Shown: positions 30,340 to 41,060, counted from the first letter of the stretch. The stretch: 64,000 bases of DNA from JAODBQ01 sp047602055 (GCA_047602055.1 JASGIG010000001.1:3038001-3102000); one strand, 5' to 3'. Notes: generated from the letters alone by a model not told the origin. Translations and numbers: made by a program.

Positions 30340-31632
30340 GTGACCTTCGACGAGGCGCTCGCCTACCTCGACGCCCACTCGAACTACGACAACACCGGGC
30401 GGATCAACTCGCCGACGCTGGAGCGCATGGCCCAGCTCGTCGCCGCCATGGGCGACCCGCAGCTGACCTACCCGGTCATCCACGTCACCGGGACGAACGG
30501 CAAGGGCTCGACGTCGCAGATGATCACCCGGCTGCTCGTCGCCCACGGGCTGACGGTCGGCACGTACACGAGCCCGCACCTGGAGCGGCTCAACGAGCGG
30601 ATCAGCCGCAACGGCGAGCCGATCAGCGACGAGGACCTCGCCGAGCAGATCGCCGCGATCGCCGACGTCGAGGGCCTCGTCGGCGTCTGCCCGACGTACT
30701 TCGAGGCGGTCACGGCCGCGGCGTTCCGCTGGTTCGCCGACGTGGCCGTCGACGTGGCCGTCGTCGAGGTCGGCCTCCTCGGCCGTTGGGACGCGACCAA
30801 CGTCTGCGACGCGCAGGTGGCGGTCGTCACCAACATCGGCCTCGACCACACCGAGTACGCCGGGCCGACGACGGCCGACATCGCTCGGGAGAAGTCGGGG
30901 ATCATCAAGCCCGGCAGCGCCGTGGTGATCGGTTCGACGGAGCCGGATCTCGTGTCGATCTTCCAGGCCGCTGGGGGAGCGACGTCGTTCGTGCGCGGCG
31001 AGGACTTCGACGTGGTCGACAACCAGCTCGCCCTGCAGGGCCGGGTGGTCGACCTGCGGACGCCGACGACGGTCTACCCGGAGGTCTTCGTCCCGTTGTT
31101 CGGTGCCCACCAGGGCGACAACGCCGCGGTGGCGCTGACGGCGGTCGAGGCGTTCTTCGCCGCACCTGTCCCGCCGGACGTCGTCGCCGAGGGCTTCGCC
31201 GCGGTGACGATGCCAGGGCGCTTCGAGGTGCTCGGCCACCAGCCGCTGGTGATCATCGACGGGGCGCACAACCCGGCCGGCGCCGACGTGTGTGCTCAGG
31301 TGTTCTTCGACGACTTCGACCCGGCCGGCCGGCGCATCCTCGTCGTCGGCTGCCTGCGTGGTCGCGATCCCGAGGAGATGCTCTCGGCGCTGCGCGCCGA
31401 CGAGTTCGACCTCGTGCTGACCTGCACCGCGCCGACGCCGCGCGGTACGCCTGCCGCCGAGCTGACCGCAGCGGCTCGCGCCATCGGCTGCGACGAGATC
31501 CTCCAGTCCGACACCGTCGAGCAAGCGTGCGACCGCGCCGTGCGCCTCGCGGAGCACGACGACGCCGTCCTCGTCGCCGGCAGTCTGTACGTGGTCGGCG
31601 CCGCCCGACCCGTGCTCCGCCGCCTCCTGTAG
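30340..31632 (+). CDS. folC: Dihydrofolate synthase / folylpolyglutamate synthase
   Basis: 430 residues from GTG 30340. The ATP loop HVTGTNGKGSTS, the following YTSPHLERLNERI, and the C-terminal domain with IDGAHNPAGAD are Mur-ligase-family FolC features. It adds glutamates to (dihydro)pteroate in folate synthesis in the cytoplasm. In many Actinomycetota valS lies between clpX and folC; here it is absent and folC follows clpX by 28 bp. Confidence 0.93.
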   Translation: MTFDEALAYLDAHSNYDNTGRINSPTLERMAQLVAAMGDPQLTYPVIHVTGTNGKGSTSQMITRLLVAHGLTVGTYTSPHLERLNERISRNGEPISDEDLAEQIAAIADVEGLVGVCPTYFEAVTAAAFRWFADVAVDVAVVEVGLLGRWDATNVCDAQVAVVTNIGLDHTEYAGPTTADIAREKSGIIKPGSAVVIGSTEPDLVSIFQAAGGATSFVRGEDFDVVDNQLALQGRVVDLRTPTTVYPEVFVPLFGAHQGDNAAVALTAVEAFFAAPVPPDVVAEGFAAVTMPGRFEVLGHQPLVIIDGAHNPAGADVCAQVFFDDFDPAGRRILVVGCLRGRDPEEMLSALRADEFDLVLTCTAPTPRGTPAAELTAAARAIGCDEILQSDTVEQACDRAVRLAEHDDAVLVAGSLYVVGAARPVLRRLL

Positions 31633-31652
31633 CCGCCCGCCGCCTCCGGCGC

Positions 31653-31693
31653 GATGAGTGATGAGCCGGAAGGGTCGGTTCACAGCTCATCGC
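31653..31693. repeat. GATGAGTGATG-type intergenic hairpin, copy 1
   Basis: It starts GATGAGTGATGAGCCGGAAG and ends CTCATCGC. It shares its left half with the element at 42272-42310; the right arm is less perfect here. It lies just after folC and may act as a terminator. Confidence 0.6.
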
Positions 31694-31734
31694 ACGGGAC
31701 GAGGAGCGGGCAGCCGCTCGGACGGACGCGCCGG

Positions 31735-31740
31735 TAGCCT
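31735..31740 (+). promoter_or_regulatory. Putative -10 box (TAGCCT) of ndk
   Basis: GG-TAGCCT ends 8 nt before ATG 31749; leaderless pattern. Confidence 0.45.
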
Positions 31741-31748
31741 CGCCCGCC

Positions 31749-32162
31749 ATGTCTGATCGCACCTTGGTCCTGCTCAAGCCCGATGCCGTCCGCCGTGGGC
31801 TGATCGGCGAGATCGTCGGGCGGCTGGAGGCCAAGCAGCTGATGATCGTCGCCATGGATCTGCGCACGCTCGACGCCGACACGCTCGCGCAGCACTACGC
31901 CGAGCACGTCGGCAAGGGGTTCTACGACGATCTCGTCAGGTTCATGTCGAGCGGGCCGGTCGTCGCGATGGTGATCGAGGGCAGCGAGGACACCTGGGAG
32001 ATCGTCCGCGGTCTGATGGGCGCGACCAACCCGCGCAAGGCCGCGCCGGGCACGATCCGTGGCGACCTAGCCAGCGCCACGCTGACCGAGAACCTCGTCC
32101 ACGGCAGCGATTCGCTGGCATCTGCGGAACGCGAGATCGCCATCTTCTTCCCGAATCTGTAA
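31749..32162 (+). CDS. ndk: Nucleoside diphosphate kinase
   Basis: 137 residues. LVLLKPDAVRRGLIGEI at the N-terminus, TNPRKAAPGTIRGD and the phospho-His motif NLVHGSDS are all present. It equilibrates NDP and NTP pools. It appears monocistronic, with its own leaderless-type promoter and an mreB promoter following 17 bp after its stop. Confidence 0.96.
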   Translation: MSDRTLVLLKPDAVRRGLIGEIVGRLEAKQLMIVAMDLRTLDADTLAQHYAEHVGKGFYDDLVRFMSSGPVVAMVIEGSEDTWEIVRGLMGATNPRKAAPGTIRGDLASATLTENLVHGSDSLASAEREIAIFFPNL

Positions 32163-32178
32163 CAAAGTCGCCCGGGGG

Positions 32179-32184
32179 TAGACT
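32179..32184 (+). promoter_or_regulatory. Putative -10 box (TAGACT) for the mre operon
   Basis: GGGGG-TAGACT lies about 95 bp before the mreB ATG. A conventional leader with a GAGGAG ribosome binding site near 32267 follows, so this transcript, unlike many here, is not leaderless. Confidence 0.4.
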
Positions 32185-32279
32185 CCTGGCCACGCTCGGC
32201 CGCGGACGGCTGAGCACCAGTCTTGCGACGGGCCCACCAGGGCCTGGCGCAGCGTTGAGGGCCCCGAGGAGTACGACCG

Positions 32280-33314
<1,035 letters not shown>

Positions 33315-33343
33315 GCCGGCGGTCCCGCCAGCGCAGGCCGTCC

Positions 33344-34342
33344 ATGTTCTCGTCGTTGAGTCGCAAGCGCGTCTTCGTGCTGCTCATCCTCACCTCGCTG
33401 CTGCTGATCTCGCTCGACCGGCGCAACAACGCGGTGATCGACAAGGTCCGCACCGGGTTCCAGACAGCGCTGAAGCCGTTCGACACAGCGGCCGACGCGA
33501 TCGCCAGGCCGATCGCCAGGGCGTGGGACGGGATCACCGACTACGACCGGCTGGAGAAGGAGAACCAGGCGCTGCAGGACCAGCTCGACGCGGCCAAGGG
33601 CGCCGAGATCACGGCCCGGGCGAGCGTGCTGCAGTACCAGGCGGTGCTCGACCTGTACGAGCTGTCGAAGGACTACCCCCACGTCATGGCCCGCGTCACC
33701 GGCGACGCGCCGAGCAACTTCCAGAACACCGTGCAGATCACCGTCGGCACAGGTCGTGGCGTCAAGGTCGGCATGCCAGTGCTGAGCAGCGCGGGGCTGG
33801 TCGGCAAGGTCACCAAGGTCTACGTCGACTCGGCGGAGGTCAGCCTGATCACCGACCCGAACTACAGCATCGGCGCGGAGGTGCTCGCCGTGGCCCCGCC
33901 ACCGTCGACGACGACCACGACGATCGATCCCGACGCCCCGGCGCCGACCACGACCACCACGTTGCCGGACCTCACCCCGCTCGTCGTGACCACGACGGCG
34001 TCGACGTCGACCACGCTGCCCGGCTCGACCACGTCGACGACGGTGCTCGGTGCGGTGCGCGAGACGGGGACGCTGCAGGGGCAGGGGAGCGGCAAGCTGC
34101 CGCTGCTGCGCTTCGTCGACGACTCCAGCGTGTCGACGATCAAGGTCGGCGACGCCGTGCAGACCGCCGGCGGCGTGGACGGGCTTGCCCCGGAAGGCCT
34201 GCCGATCGGGACGATCAGCAACATCACCGAGTCGACCGGCTCGCGCAACAAGATCGTCGAGGTGGAGCCGAACGCCGATCTCGACGAGCTGTACTTCGTC
34301 AGCGTGGTGCTGTACACCCCGAGCGTGAGTGGCGGCGGTTGA
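33344..34342 (+). CDS. mreC: Rod shape-determining protein MreC with Thr-rich insert
   Basis: 332 residues from ATG 33344. One N-terminal membrane helix (VFVLLILTSLLLISL), a coiled coil (YDRLEKENQALQDQLDAAKG) and the beta-domain NTVQITVGTGRGVKVGMPVL are typical. Between the two beta-barrel halves lies a ~50-residue Thr/Pro-rich insert (STTTTTIDPDAPAPTTTTTL and similar). The protein links MreB and PBP2 on the outer face of the membrane; the insert would be exposed outside. Confidence 0.92.
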   Translation: MFSSLSRKRVFVLLILTSLLLISLDRRNNAVIDKVRTGFQTALKPFDTAADAIARPIARAWDGITDYDRLEKENQALQDQLDAAKGAEITARASVLQYQAVLDLYELSKDYPHVMARVTGDAPSNFQNTVQITVGTGRGVKVGMPVLSSAGLVGKVTKVYVDSAEVSLITDPNYSIGAEVLAVAPPPSTTTTTIDPDAPAPTTTTTLPDLTPLVVTTTASTSTTLPGSTTSTTVLGAVRETGTLQGQGSGKLPLLRFVDDSSVSTIKVGDAVQTAGGVDGLAPEGLPIGTISNITESTGSRNKIVEVEPNADLDELYFVSVVLYTPSVSGGG

Positions 34343-34348
34343 TCCTCG

Positions 34349-34873
34349 GTGCGCTCGTTCCTCCTCGGACCGCTGGTCCGGATCGTGCCGGTCGGCCTCG
34401 TGTTCCTCGGCATCCAGCGCAAGGTTGCCGCGCCGTACCGGCCGTTCGACGTCGTCGTCGACGTGGTGCTGTGCCTGGTGGTCGGTGCGGGTGCCGGCGG
34501 TGGCCCCGAGCGGGGTGCCCTGGCCGGGTTCATCCTCGGGATGATGTTCGACCTTGCCGCGGGGACGCCGCTCGGCTCGTCGGCGCTGGCGTTCGGCTTG
34601 GGTGGTCTGGTGGCTGGCTACGTGGTGACGATCACGCCGGACCCGCAATGGTGGCTGGCGGCGGTCTTCGCCGCCCTCGGGGCGGTGGTCGGCGAGGCAG
34701 CCATCCCCGTGATCAAGCTGCTGATCGGCCAGGATGGTTGGATCACACCGCGCCTGGCGGTGATCCTGCCGGTGCAGGCGGTGGCGGCCGCCGTCCTCAG
34801 TCCGCTGCTCATCCCCCTCGGCCGGTGGATGATGGCGGTGAAGCGCAAGAAGTGGAAGGCGATACCGGAATGA
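34349..34873 (+). CDS. mreD: Rod shape-determining protein MreD
   Basis: 174 residues from GTG 34349, nearly all hydrophobic with about five membrane segments, including GALAGFILGMMFDLAAGTPLG, which resembles the conserved FxxGLxxDL region. Position between mreC and the PBP2 gene supports the call more than sequence does, as MreD is poorly conserved. Confidence 0.85.
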   Translation: MRSFLLGPLVRIVPVGLVFLGIQRKVAAPYRPFDVVVDVVLCLVVGAGAGGGPERGALAGFILGMMFDLAAGTPLGSSALAFGLGGLVAGYVVTITPDPQWWLAAVFAALGAVVGEAAIPVIKLLIGQDGWITPRLAVILPVQAVAAAVLSPLLIPLGRWMMAVKRKKWKAIPE

Positions 34874-34898
34874 TGGTCGAGACTGGCGGAACGGTCTG

Positions 34899-37160
34899 AT
34901 GGCAGTGGACAAGCGCTCCTCGCGGTTGGGGATCCTCGGCGTGGTCGCGGTGATCCTGCTCGGGGTCCTCGGGACGCGGCTGTGGTTCCTGCAGGGCACC
35001 CAGCAGGCCGCGTACCAGGCGAAGGTGACGGCGTCGAAGACCCGTGTCGTCTACATCCCGCCCGAGCGCGGGCGGATCTTCGATGCCCAAGGCCGGATCC
35101 TCGCCGACAACCGCCAGGTGATGACCATCGCCATCGACTGGTCGCAGATCCGCAAGAAGAAGAACCGCGACGAGCTGTTCGAGCGCCTGTCCGGCCCGCT
35201 GCAGGTGCCGGTGATCCAGCTCCAACAGCGCTACGACCCGTGCTACGGCGCCCCGGCGATCCCCAAGTGCAACAAGGCTCAGATCTACAGCCCGCTGCTG
35301 CCGCTGCCGCTGAAGGAGGACGTCGACCAGGAGACGGTCAACTTCCTGCTGGAGCGCAGCGAGGACTACCCGGGCATCACCGTGCAGGAGGACTGGCAGC
35401 GGGTCTATCCGTACGCGCCGCTGGCCAGCCACGTCATCGGTTACATGGGGGCCATCACCGCCGACAACATCAAGGAGTACCGCGCCAAGGGCTACAACGC
35501 CGACGAGCGCGTCGGGCAGTTCGGCGTCGAGCTGAGCATGGAGGCGCAGCTGCACGGTTCGTGGGGCAAGAAGGTCTACGAGATCGACGCGGCCGGCAAC
35601 ATCGTCGGCGAGGACTTCGACCAGGAGGTCGCACCGGTCGCCGGGCAGGACATCCAGCTGAGCATCGACCTCACCGTCCAGCAGTACGCCGAGCAGGCGC
35701 TGCAGACCGAGCTGCGCAACCAGCAGAACCTGCCGCTGGACCAGATGGCCCACAACCCGCTCGACCGGACGACGAACTTCAAGAGCCGTGTCTTCGCCAG
35801 CTCCAAGGAGTGGGGTCAGGTCGAGTACATCCCGTACAAGGCGCCCGCCGGGGCGGTGGTCGTCGAGGACTACAGCACCGGCCAGGTGGTGGCGATGGCC
35901 AGCTATCCGACGTTCGACAACCGCTGGCAGGAGTCGGGGATCAGCACCGAGAAGTACCAGCAGCTGTTCCCCAAGACGGACGACCCGGACAAGTCGATCC
36001 TCGTCAACAGGGCGATCCAGGGCCAGTACAACATGGGCTCGTCGATCAAGCCGTTCGTCGGCATCGCCGCGGTCGACGCCGGCATCATCACCCCGACGAG
36101 CGGCTACACCGACGAGGGGATCTACACGCTGGAGTCGCTCGACCCGAAGATCTGCCAGAACAACGGCGGCACCGTGCGCTGCCAGTTCAAGAACGCGACG
36201 TCGTCGGGCACCGGCCTACCGTCGAAGTACGGCTACGTCACGCTGCAGTCGGCGCTGGCGGTGAGCAGCGACGTGTTCTTCTACCGGATCGGCGAGAAGT
36301 TCTTCGAGGCGGACACGACCGAGGACCAGTCGCTGATGAAGTCGTACCTGCAGCCGTTCGGCTTCGGCACCGAGACCGGGATCCAGCTGCCGTTCGAGTA
36401 CAGCGGCCGCGTGCCGGACACGCCGATCAAGCAGGCGCTGATCGCCACCGGCAAGTTCGGCAAGAACGAGGTCAACCAGCTCGTGGTCGGCGACGACGTG
36501 CAGGTGGCCATCGGCCAGGGCTTGCTGTCGGCGACGCCGCTGCAGGCGGTGAACGCCTACTCGACGCTGGCCAACGGCGGGCACCACATGCGGCCGAGCA
36601 TCGTCAAGGCGATCTACGCGCCGCTGACGCCGAACTCGGAGACGCCCGAGGTGGCCGACCTGTCGCAGGGGACGGTGGTGCAGTCGTTCGACGTGCCGAC
36701 GATCGCCAACGAGGTGCAACTCGACGACGCAACCCGCACCGAGGTGGTCAAGGGCCTGCGCCGGGTGATCACCGGGCCGGGCACGTGGTATCCGAAGACC
36801 TACTACCACAAGACCACCGGCGAGGATCTCTTCGACGGCTACCACGGCATCCCGATCGCCGGCAAGACCGGCACCGCCCAGGGCGCCGGCGGTTACCCGT
36901 GGAACGACTCGTCGGCGTTCGGGGCGTTCAGCGTCGACAGCGAGCACCCGTACGCGGTCTACGCCTACCTCGAGAAGGCCGGCTACGGCGCCAAGGCTGC
37001 CGGCCCGGTCGTCAAGTGCATGTTCCTCGCGCTGTCCGACCCGACCCGGATGGCCGCGGTGCAGATCAGCGATCAGCTCGACATCACCTCCGACGAGGTC
37101 GCCGCGCCACAGCACCTCGCCGACACCTCCTGCCTGACGCCTGGCGGGAGCACGGACTGA
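34899..37160 (+). CDS. mrdA: Penicillin-binding protein 2 (elongasome transpeptidase)
   Basis: 753 residues, longer than the ~630 of E. coli PBP2. An N-terminal helix (LGILGVVAVILLGVLGTRLW) anchors it; the pedestal has PPERGRIFDAQGRILADNR. The active-site motifs are SSIK in NMGSSIKPF, SSD in AVSSDVFFYR and KTG in AGKTGTAQ. It cross-links peptidoglycan as part of the elongasome with RodA, encoded 3 bp downstream. Extra length lies in loops around residues 260-320 and 440-470. Confidence 0.93.
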   Translation: MAVDKRSSRLGILGVVAVILLGVLGTRLWFLQGTQQAAYQAKVTASKTRVVYIPPERGRIFDAQGRILADNRQVMTIAIDWSQIRKKKNRDELFERLSGPLQVPVIQLQQRYDPCYGAPAIPKCNKAQIYSPLLPLPLKEDVDQETVNFLLERSEDYPGITVQEDWQRVYPYAPLASHVIGYMGAITADNIKEYRAKGYNADERVGQFGVELSMEAQLHGSWGKKVYEIDAAGNIVGEDFDQEVAPVAGQDIQLSIDLTVQQYAEQALQTELRNQQNLPLDQMAHNPLDRTTNFKSRVFASSKEWGQVEYIPYKAPAGAVVVEDYSTGQVVAMASYPTFDNRWQESGISTEKYQQLFPKTDDPDKSILVNRAIQGQYNMGSSIKPFVGIAAVDAGIITPTSGYTDEGIYTLESLDPKICQNNGGTVRCQFKNATSSGTGLPSKYGYVTLQSALAVSSDVFFYRIGEKFFEADTTEDQSLMKSYLQPFGFGTETGIQLPFEYSGRVPDTPIKQALIATGKFGKNEVNQLVVGDDVQVAIGQGLLSATPLQAVNAYSTLANGGHHMRPSIVKAIYAPLTPNSETPEVADLSQGTVVQSFDVPTIANEVQLDDATRTEVVKGLRRVITGPGTWYPKTYYHKTTGEDLFDGYHGIPIAGKTGTAQGAGGYPWNDSSAFGAFSVDSEHPYAVYAYLEKAGYGAKAAGPVVKCMFLALSDPTRMAAVQISDQLDITSDEVAAPQHLADTSCLTPGGSTD

Positions 37161-37163
37161 TCG

Positions 37164-38345
37164 ATGGCCGTCGGGCTGATCCATCGCCGGCCGGACTCTG
37201 GCCTCGGCAACATCCGGGCCAGCGCCAGCTCACCGAGCCGGAACATCGACTGGGTGCTACTCGCCGCCCAGTCGGCGCTCGCGGTGATCGGCCTGTTCGT
37301 CATCTACTCGGCGTCGTACACGAAGTTCTCCAACCCGTACCTCTACGTCACCCGCCAGGAGATCTTCCTGATCGCCGCGTTCGCGGCGATGGTCGTGGTG
37401 ATGTCGATCGACTACGACGTCTGGAAGGACAAGGCCAAGTTCCTGTACGGGATCACGATCATGCTGCTGGTCCTGGTGATCGTGCTCGGCACGGTCAGCA
37501 TGGGTGCCCGGTTGAGCTTCGACGTCGGTCCGGTGAAGCTGCAGCCGGCCGAGCTGGCCAAGGTGACGACGCTGCTCGCCCTCGCCGCGTACCTCAGTGA
37601 GGAGGAGCGCACCGACGACGGCCTGCCCTACGCCCGCTTCGTCGTCGGTCTGATCTACATCGGCGTACCGACCGCGCTGATCATCGTCCAGCCGGACCTC
37701 GGCTCGGCGTCGGTGATCATCGCCATGGCGATGGGCGTGCTGCTCGTCGCCGGGGCACGCACGAAGTACATCGTGCTGATCACGCTGCTGTCTGCCCTGA
37801 CCGTCACCGCCGCCAAGCTCACCGGGTTGATCAACGCCTACCAGTGGAACCGCATCGTCATCTTCATCGACACCGACAAGTGCAACTCGTCGGCGGCCGG
37901 CTCGGCGGTGCGTGACCTGTGCTATCAGGGGTCGAATGCGGTCAAGGCGGTGGCCACCGGTGGGATCACCGGCAAGGGCTGGCTGCAGGGCCCGATCACG
38001 TCGTCGAAGGACATCCCGGTGCAGTGGGCCGACTTCCCGTTCTCGGCGATCGGCGAGCAGTTCGGCCTCGTCGGCGGCGCCGTCGTGGCCGGCCTGTTCC
38101 TCGTCGTGCTCGTGCGGATCTGGCGCATCGCCCACATGTCCCGTGACCTGTTCGGCACGTACCTGTGCGCCGGCGCGTTCACGATGCTGCTGTGGCAGCT
38201 GTTCCAGAACGTGGCGATGACCGTCGGCGTGATGCCGATCACCGGCCTGCCGCTGCCGTTCATCTCCTACGGCGGATCGAGCCTCGTGGCCTTCTTCGTC
38301 CTCCTCGGCCTGGTGCAGAACGTCCACATGCGGCGTTACCGATAG
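37164..38345 (+). CDS. rodA: Rod shape-determining protein RodA (SEDS glycosyltransferase)
   Basis: 393 residues with about ten membrane helices. SEDS motifs include LQPAELAK, IIVQPDLGSASVI (the catalytic-Asp region), ITGLPLPFISYGGSSL and the C-terminal GLVQNVHMRR. It polymerises lipid II glycan strands together with PBP2. Last gene of the mre operon; a repeat element begins just after its stop. Confidence 0.94.
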   Translation: MAVGLIHRRPDSGLGNIRASASSPSRNIDWVLLAAQSALAVIGLFVIYSASYTKFSNPYLYVTRQEIFLIAAFAAMVVVMSIDYDVWKDKAKFLYGITIMLLVLVIVLGTVSMGARLSFDVGPVKLQPAELAKVTTLLALAAYLSEEERTDDGLPYARFVVGLIYIGVPTALIIVQPDLGSASVIIAMAMGVLLVAGARTKYIVLITLLSALTVTAAKLTGLINAYQWNRIVIFIDTDKCNSSAAGSAVRDLCYQGSNAVKAVATGGITGKGWLQGPITSSKDIPVQWADFPFSAIGEQFGLVGGAVVAGLFLVVLVRIWRIAHMSRDLFGTYLCAGAFTMLLWQLFQNVAMTVGVMPITGLPLPFISYGGSSLVAFFVLLGLVQNVHMRRYR

Positions 38346-38348
38346 GCG

Positions 38349-38495
38349 TTTCGACGCTCGATTCGCTCACTGCGCTCGCTCATCTCGGTCGAGCTTCGAA
38401 GAGCGGCCTGCGGCCGTACCCAGCTTGTAGTGCGCCTCACGGGAAGCGTGTCGGCGCACGGTGGAGGGGGACCGCGCAGCACCCCTCCGAGCAAC
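38349..38495 (+). repeat. Modular intergenic repeat, copy A
   Basis: Starts TTTCGACGCTCGATTCGCTC and continues with CTCATCTCGGTCGAGCTTCG, a GTGCGCC...GGCGCAC stem and a GGAGGGG...CCCCTCC stem. Near-identical over ~130 bp to copy D (60700-60845, opposite strand) and related to copies B and C. The whole 327-bp gap between rodA and rne holds this element plus the rne leader; no gene is seen. Confidence 0.8.
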
Positions 38496-38568
38496 CCCAC
38501 ACGCAGGGCCGCCCCGGTGGCGCTCACCGCGGCGAGGAGTGGTCGAGGTCACGCCGGAGCCGGTCGGG

Positions 38569-38574
38569 TAGGCT
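38569..38574 (+). promoter_or_regulatory. Putative -10 box (TAGGCT) for rne
   Basis: GGG-TAGGCT sits about 98 nt before the chosen rne ATG, giving a leadered transcript. Confidence 0.35.
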
Positions 38575-38672
38575 GGTTCAAGCGCCGTCACGCCGGTCAG
38601 GTCCGGCGCCGGTGCTGCGCACATCGCCACGGCGACGCGCAGGTGCGCCATCTCATCGTGGGCGGGTCCCCG

Positions 38673-40706
38673 ATGACCGGGCAGCCCTCGCCGGCGCCAC
38701 GACCTCCGGACGTCGAGGACATGGAGAACGAACAGACCGAGCCGCTCGAACGATCGAGCGGCGGCAGCGACGTGCCCGCCCGGGCCGTCGATCCGGGGCC
38801 GGCTCCCACCGCCAGCCCTGAGCCTCGACTCGAGGTCGAGGGTCCCGGTGACGAGATCTTGGGCGACCACGACGAGGCCGGGACCGCGGTGCGCAAGCGC
38901 CGCCGTGGCTCACGTGGCGGCCGGAACCGCAAGCGGTCGGCGGGTGACGGTGGGGCGGCATCGCCGTCCGACGACGCGTCCGACGGCGACGATGCAGCTG
39001 ACGACACCGAGACCGATGCCAGGACCGATGCCGGGACGGTGGCGGCGCGCAGTTCGGCGAACGGCGAGCCAGGTGGTGGCCAGCGCCAGCGCCGGCCGCG
39101 CCGCGACACCCGACCGGAGCTGCCCGAGCGGATCAGCGAGGGCCGGCCGTCGTCGGTCGAGGCGGCGGACCAGGCGCTCGTGCGCAAGCCGCAGATCGGC
39201 GACACACGTCCCGCGCCACGCCCGGCGACGCCGCCGCCGGCAGCAGCTGCGCCACCCGCGGCAGCCCCCAAGGCGCGGCGCAGCGCCAAGCCCAAGGCGC
39301 CGGTGGTGCCCGTCGCGTCCGCGACCGACGGCGACCCGGCTGGTGGGCGCCGTCGCCGTCGTGGTGGCCAGCCGGAGGCCGAGCTTGACGCCGAGGCGCT
39401 GGGGCGCCGCCGCGGACGAGAGCGCAACGGTCGCCCCGTCGGGCGCTACCTGATGTGCGTCCAGGTCCGCCCGACCGTCACCCAGGTGGCCGTCGTCGAG
39501 GGCCGCACGCTGATCGAGCACTACGTCAGTCGCCCCGCCGACGACGTCACCCAGATCCACGGCAACATCTACCTCGGCCGCGTCCAGAACGTCCTGCCAG
39601 GGATGGAGGCCGCGTTCGTCGACATCGGCACGCCGAAGAACGCCGTGCTGTACCGCGGCGACGTCCAGTACGACGCCGAGGACATCGTCGAGAAGGGCGC
39701 CAACCCGCGCATCGAGCAGCTGCTCAAGGCCAAGCAGCTGATCATCTGCCAGGTCACCAAGAACCCGATCGGCGCGAAGGGGGCACGCCTCACCCAGGAG
39801 GTGTCGCTGCCCGGCCGGTTCGTCGTGCTGATCCCCAACTCGAAGACGTACGGCATCTCCAAGCGCCTGCCCGACGACGTCCGCAAGCGCCTGCGCAGCA
39901 TCCTCGACCGGGTCAAGCCGGCCGAGCACGGCCTGATCGTGCGCACCGCCGCCGAGGACGCCAACGAGCACGAGCTGCGCGCCGACATGGCCCGCCTGCT
40001 GGAGCAGTGGCAGGCCATCGAGGCGAAGGCGAAGAAGGCCAACAGCCCGACGCTGCTGTATCGCGAGCCGGAGCTGGCGGTGCGGGTGATCCGCGAGGAG
40101 TTCAACGCCGAGTACCGCGGCGTGATCATCGACGACCGCCGGCTGTTCGAGGACGTCCGCGACTACATCGGGGCGTTCAACCCGGAGCTGGCCGACCGCG
40201 TCGAGCACTTCGACGCCGAGGCCGACGGCCTGCCGCTCTACGAGCGGTTCCACATCCACGAGCAGCTGCACAAGGCGCTGGACCGCAAGGTGTGGCTGCC
40301 GAGCGGTGGCTCGCTGATCATCGAGCACACCGAGGCGCTGACGGTCATCGACGTCAACACGGGCAAGAACGTCGGCACCTCGAACCTCGAGGAGACGGTG
40401 TTCCGCAACAACCTCGAGGCCGCCGAAGAGGTCGCCAAGCAGCTGCGCCTGCGCGACATCGGCGGGATCGTCGTCATCGACTTCATCGACATGGAGATCA
40501 AGGACAACCGCAAGAAGGTGGTCGAGTCGTTCCGCTCGGCGCTGGCCCGGGACAAGACCCGCACCCAGGTGTTCGACATCTCCGAGCTCGGCCTCGTGGA
40601 GATGACCCGCAAGCGCATCGGCGAGGGCCTGCTCGTCAACTTCGCCGACCAGTGCCCGAACTGCGAAGGCAGGGGAGTGTTGATCGATCACACGCTGATC
40701 GATTGA
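38673..40706 (+). CDS. rne: Ribonuclease E/G family endoribonuclease
   Basis: 677 residues from ATG 38673; longer in-frame extension upstream is low-complexity readthrough of the repeat. The first ~240 residues are disordered and charged (Ala/Pro/Arg-rich). Then the catalytic core: an S1 domain (IHGNIYLGRVQNVLPGMEAA), the DNase-I-like active site TVIDVNTGKNVG and VVIDFIDM, and the Zn-link CPNCEGRG at the C-terminus. It processes and degrades RNA. As in other Actinomycetota, rplU follows. Confidence 0.92.
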   Translation: MTGQPSPAPRPPDVEDMENEQTEPLERSSGGSDVPARAVDPGPAPTASPEPRLEVEGPGDEILGDHDEAGTAVRKRRRGSRGGRNRKRSAGDGGAASPSDDASDGDDAADDTETDARTDAGTVAARSSANGEPGGGQRQRRPRRDTRPELPERISEGRPSSVEAADQALVRKPQIGDTRPAPRPATPPPAAAAPPAAAPKARRSAKPKAPVVPVASATDGDPAGGRRRRRGGQPEAELDAEALGRRRGRERNGRPVGRYLMCVQVRPTVTQVAVVEGRTLIEHYVSRPADDVTQIHGNIYLGRVQNVLPGMEAAFVDIGTPKNAVLYRGDVQYDAEDIVEKGANPRIEQLLKAKQLIICQVTKNPIGAKGARLTQEVSLPGRFVVLIPNSKTYGISKRLPDDVRKRLRSILDRVKPAEHGLIVRTAAEDANEHELRADMARLLEQWQAIEAKAKKANSPTLLYREPELAVRVIREEFNAEYRGVIIDDRRLFEDVRDYIGAFNPELADRVEHFDAEADGLPLYERFHIHEQLHKALDRKVWLPSGGSLIIEHTEALTVIDVNTGKNVGTSNLEETVFRNNLEAAEEVAKQLRLRDIGGIVVIDFIDMEIKDNRKKVVESFRSALARDKTRTQVFDISELGLVEMTRKRIGEGLLVNFADQCPNCEGRGVLIDHTLID

Positions 40707-40733
40707 GCCGTTGGGGCGACGGCCTCCGGTCGA

Positions 40734-40739
40734 TATCTT
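40734..40739 (+). promoter_or_regulatory. Putative -10 box (TATCTT) of rplU
   Basis: TATCTT ends 9 nt before ATG 40749; leaderless pattern. Confidence 0.45.
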
Positions 40740-40748
40740 GTTCGGGCT

Positions 40749-41060
40749 ATGTACGCAGTGATCGCATCAGGTGGGAAGCAGGCCCGCGTTGCCGAGGGGG
40801 AGCAGGTCCACCTGGAGCTGCTCACCGCGGACGACTCGGAGACCGTCGAGCTTCGCCCCGTCCTCCTCGTCGACGGTGACACCGTCCTGGCCACGCCGGA
40901 CCAGCTGAAGGGTGCGGCCGTCAAGGGTCGCATCGTCGGCACGGCCAAGGGCCCGAAGATCGACGGGTTCACGTACAAGCGGCGCACCAACCAGCGCCGC
41001 CGCTACGGCCACCGCCAGCAGTACTCCGTCGTCGAGATCACCTCCATCACGAAGGGCTGA
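40749..41060 (+). CDS. rplU: 50S ribosomal protein L21
   Basis: 103 residues, intact. MYAVIASGGKQARVAEGE, GFTYKRRTNQRRRYGHRQ and a C-terminal VVEITSI match L21. It binds 23S rRNA near L20. Four bases separate it from rpmA, the usual pair. Confidence 0.97.
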   Translation: MYAVIASGGKQARVAEGEQVHLELLTADDSETVELRPVLLVDGDTVLATPDQLKGAAVKGRIVGTAKGPKIDGFTYKRRTNQRRRYGHRQQYSVVEITSITKG

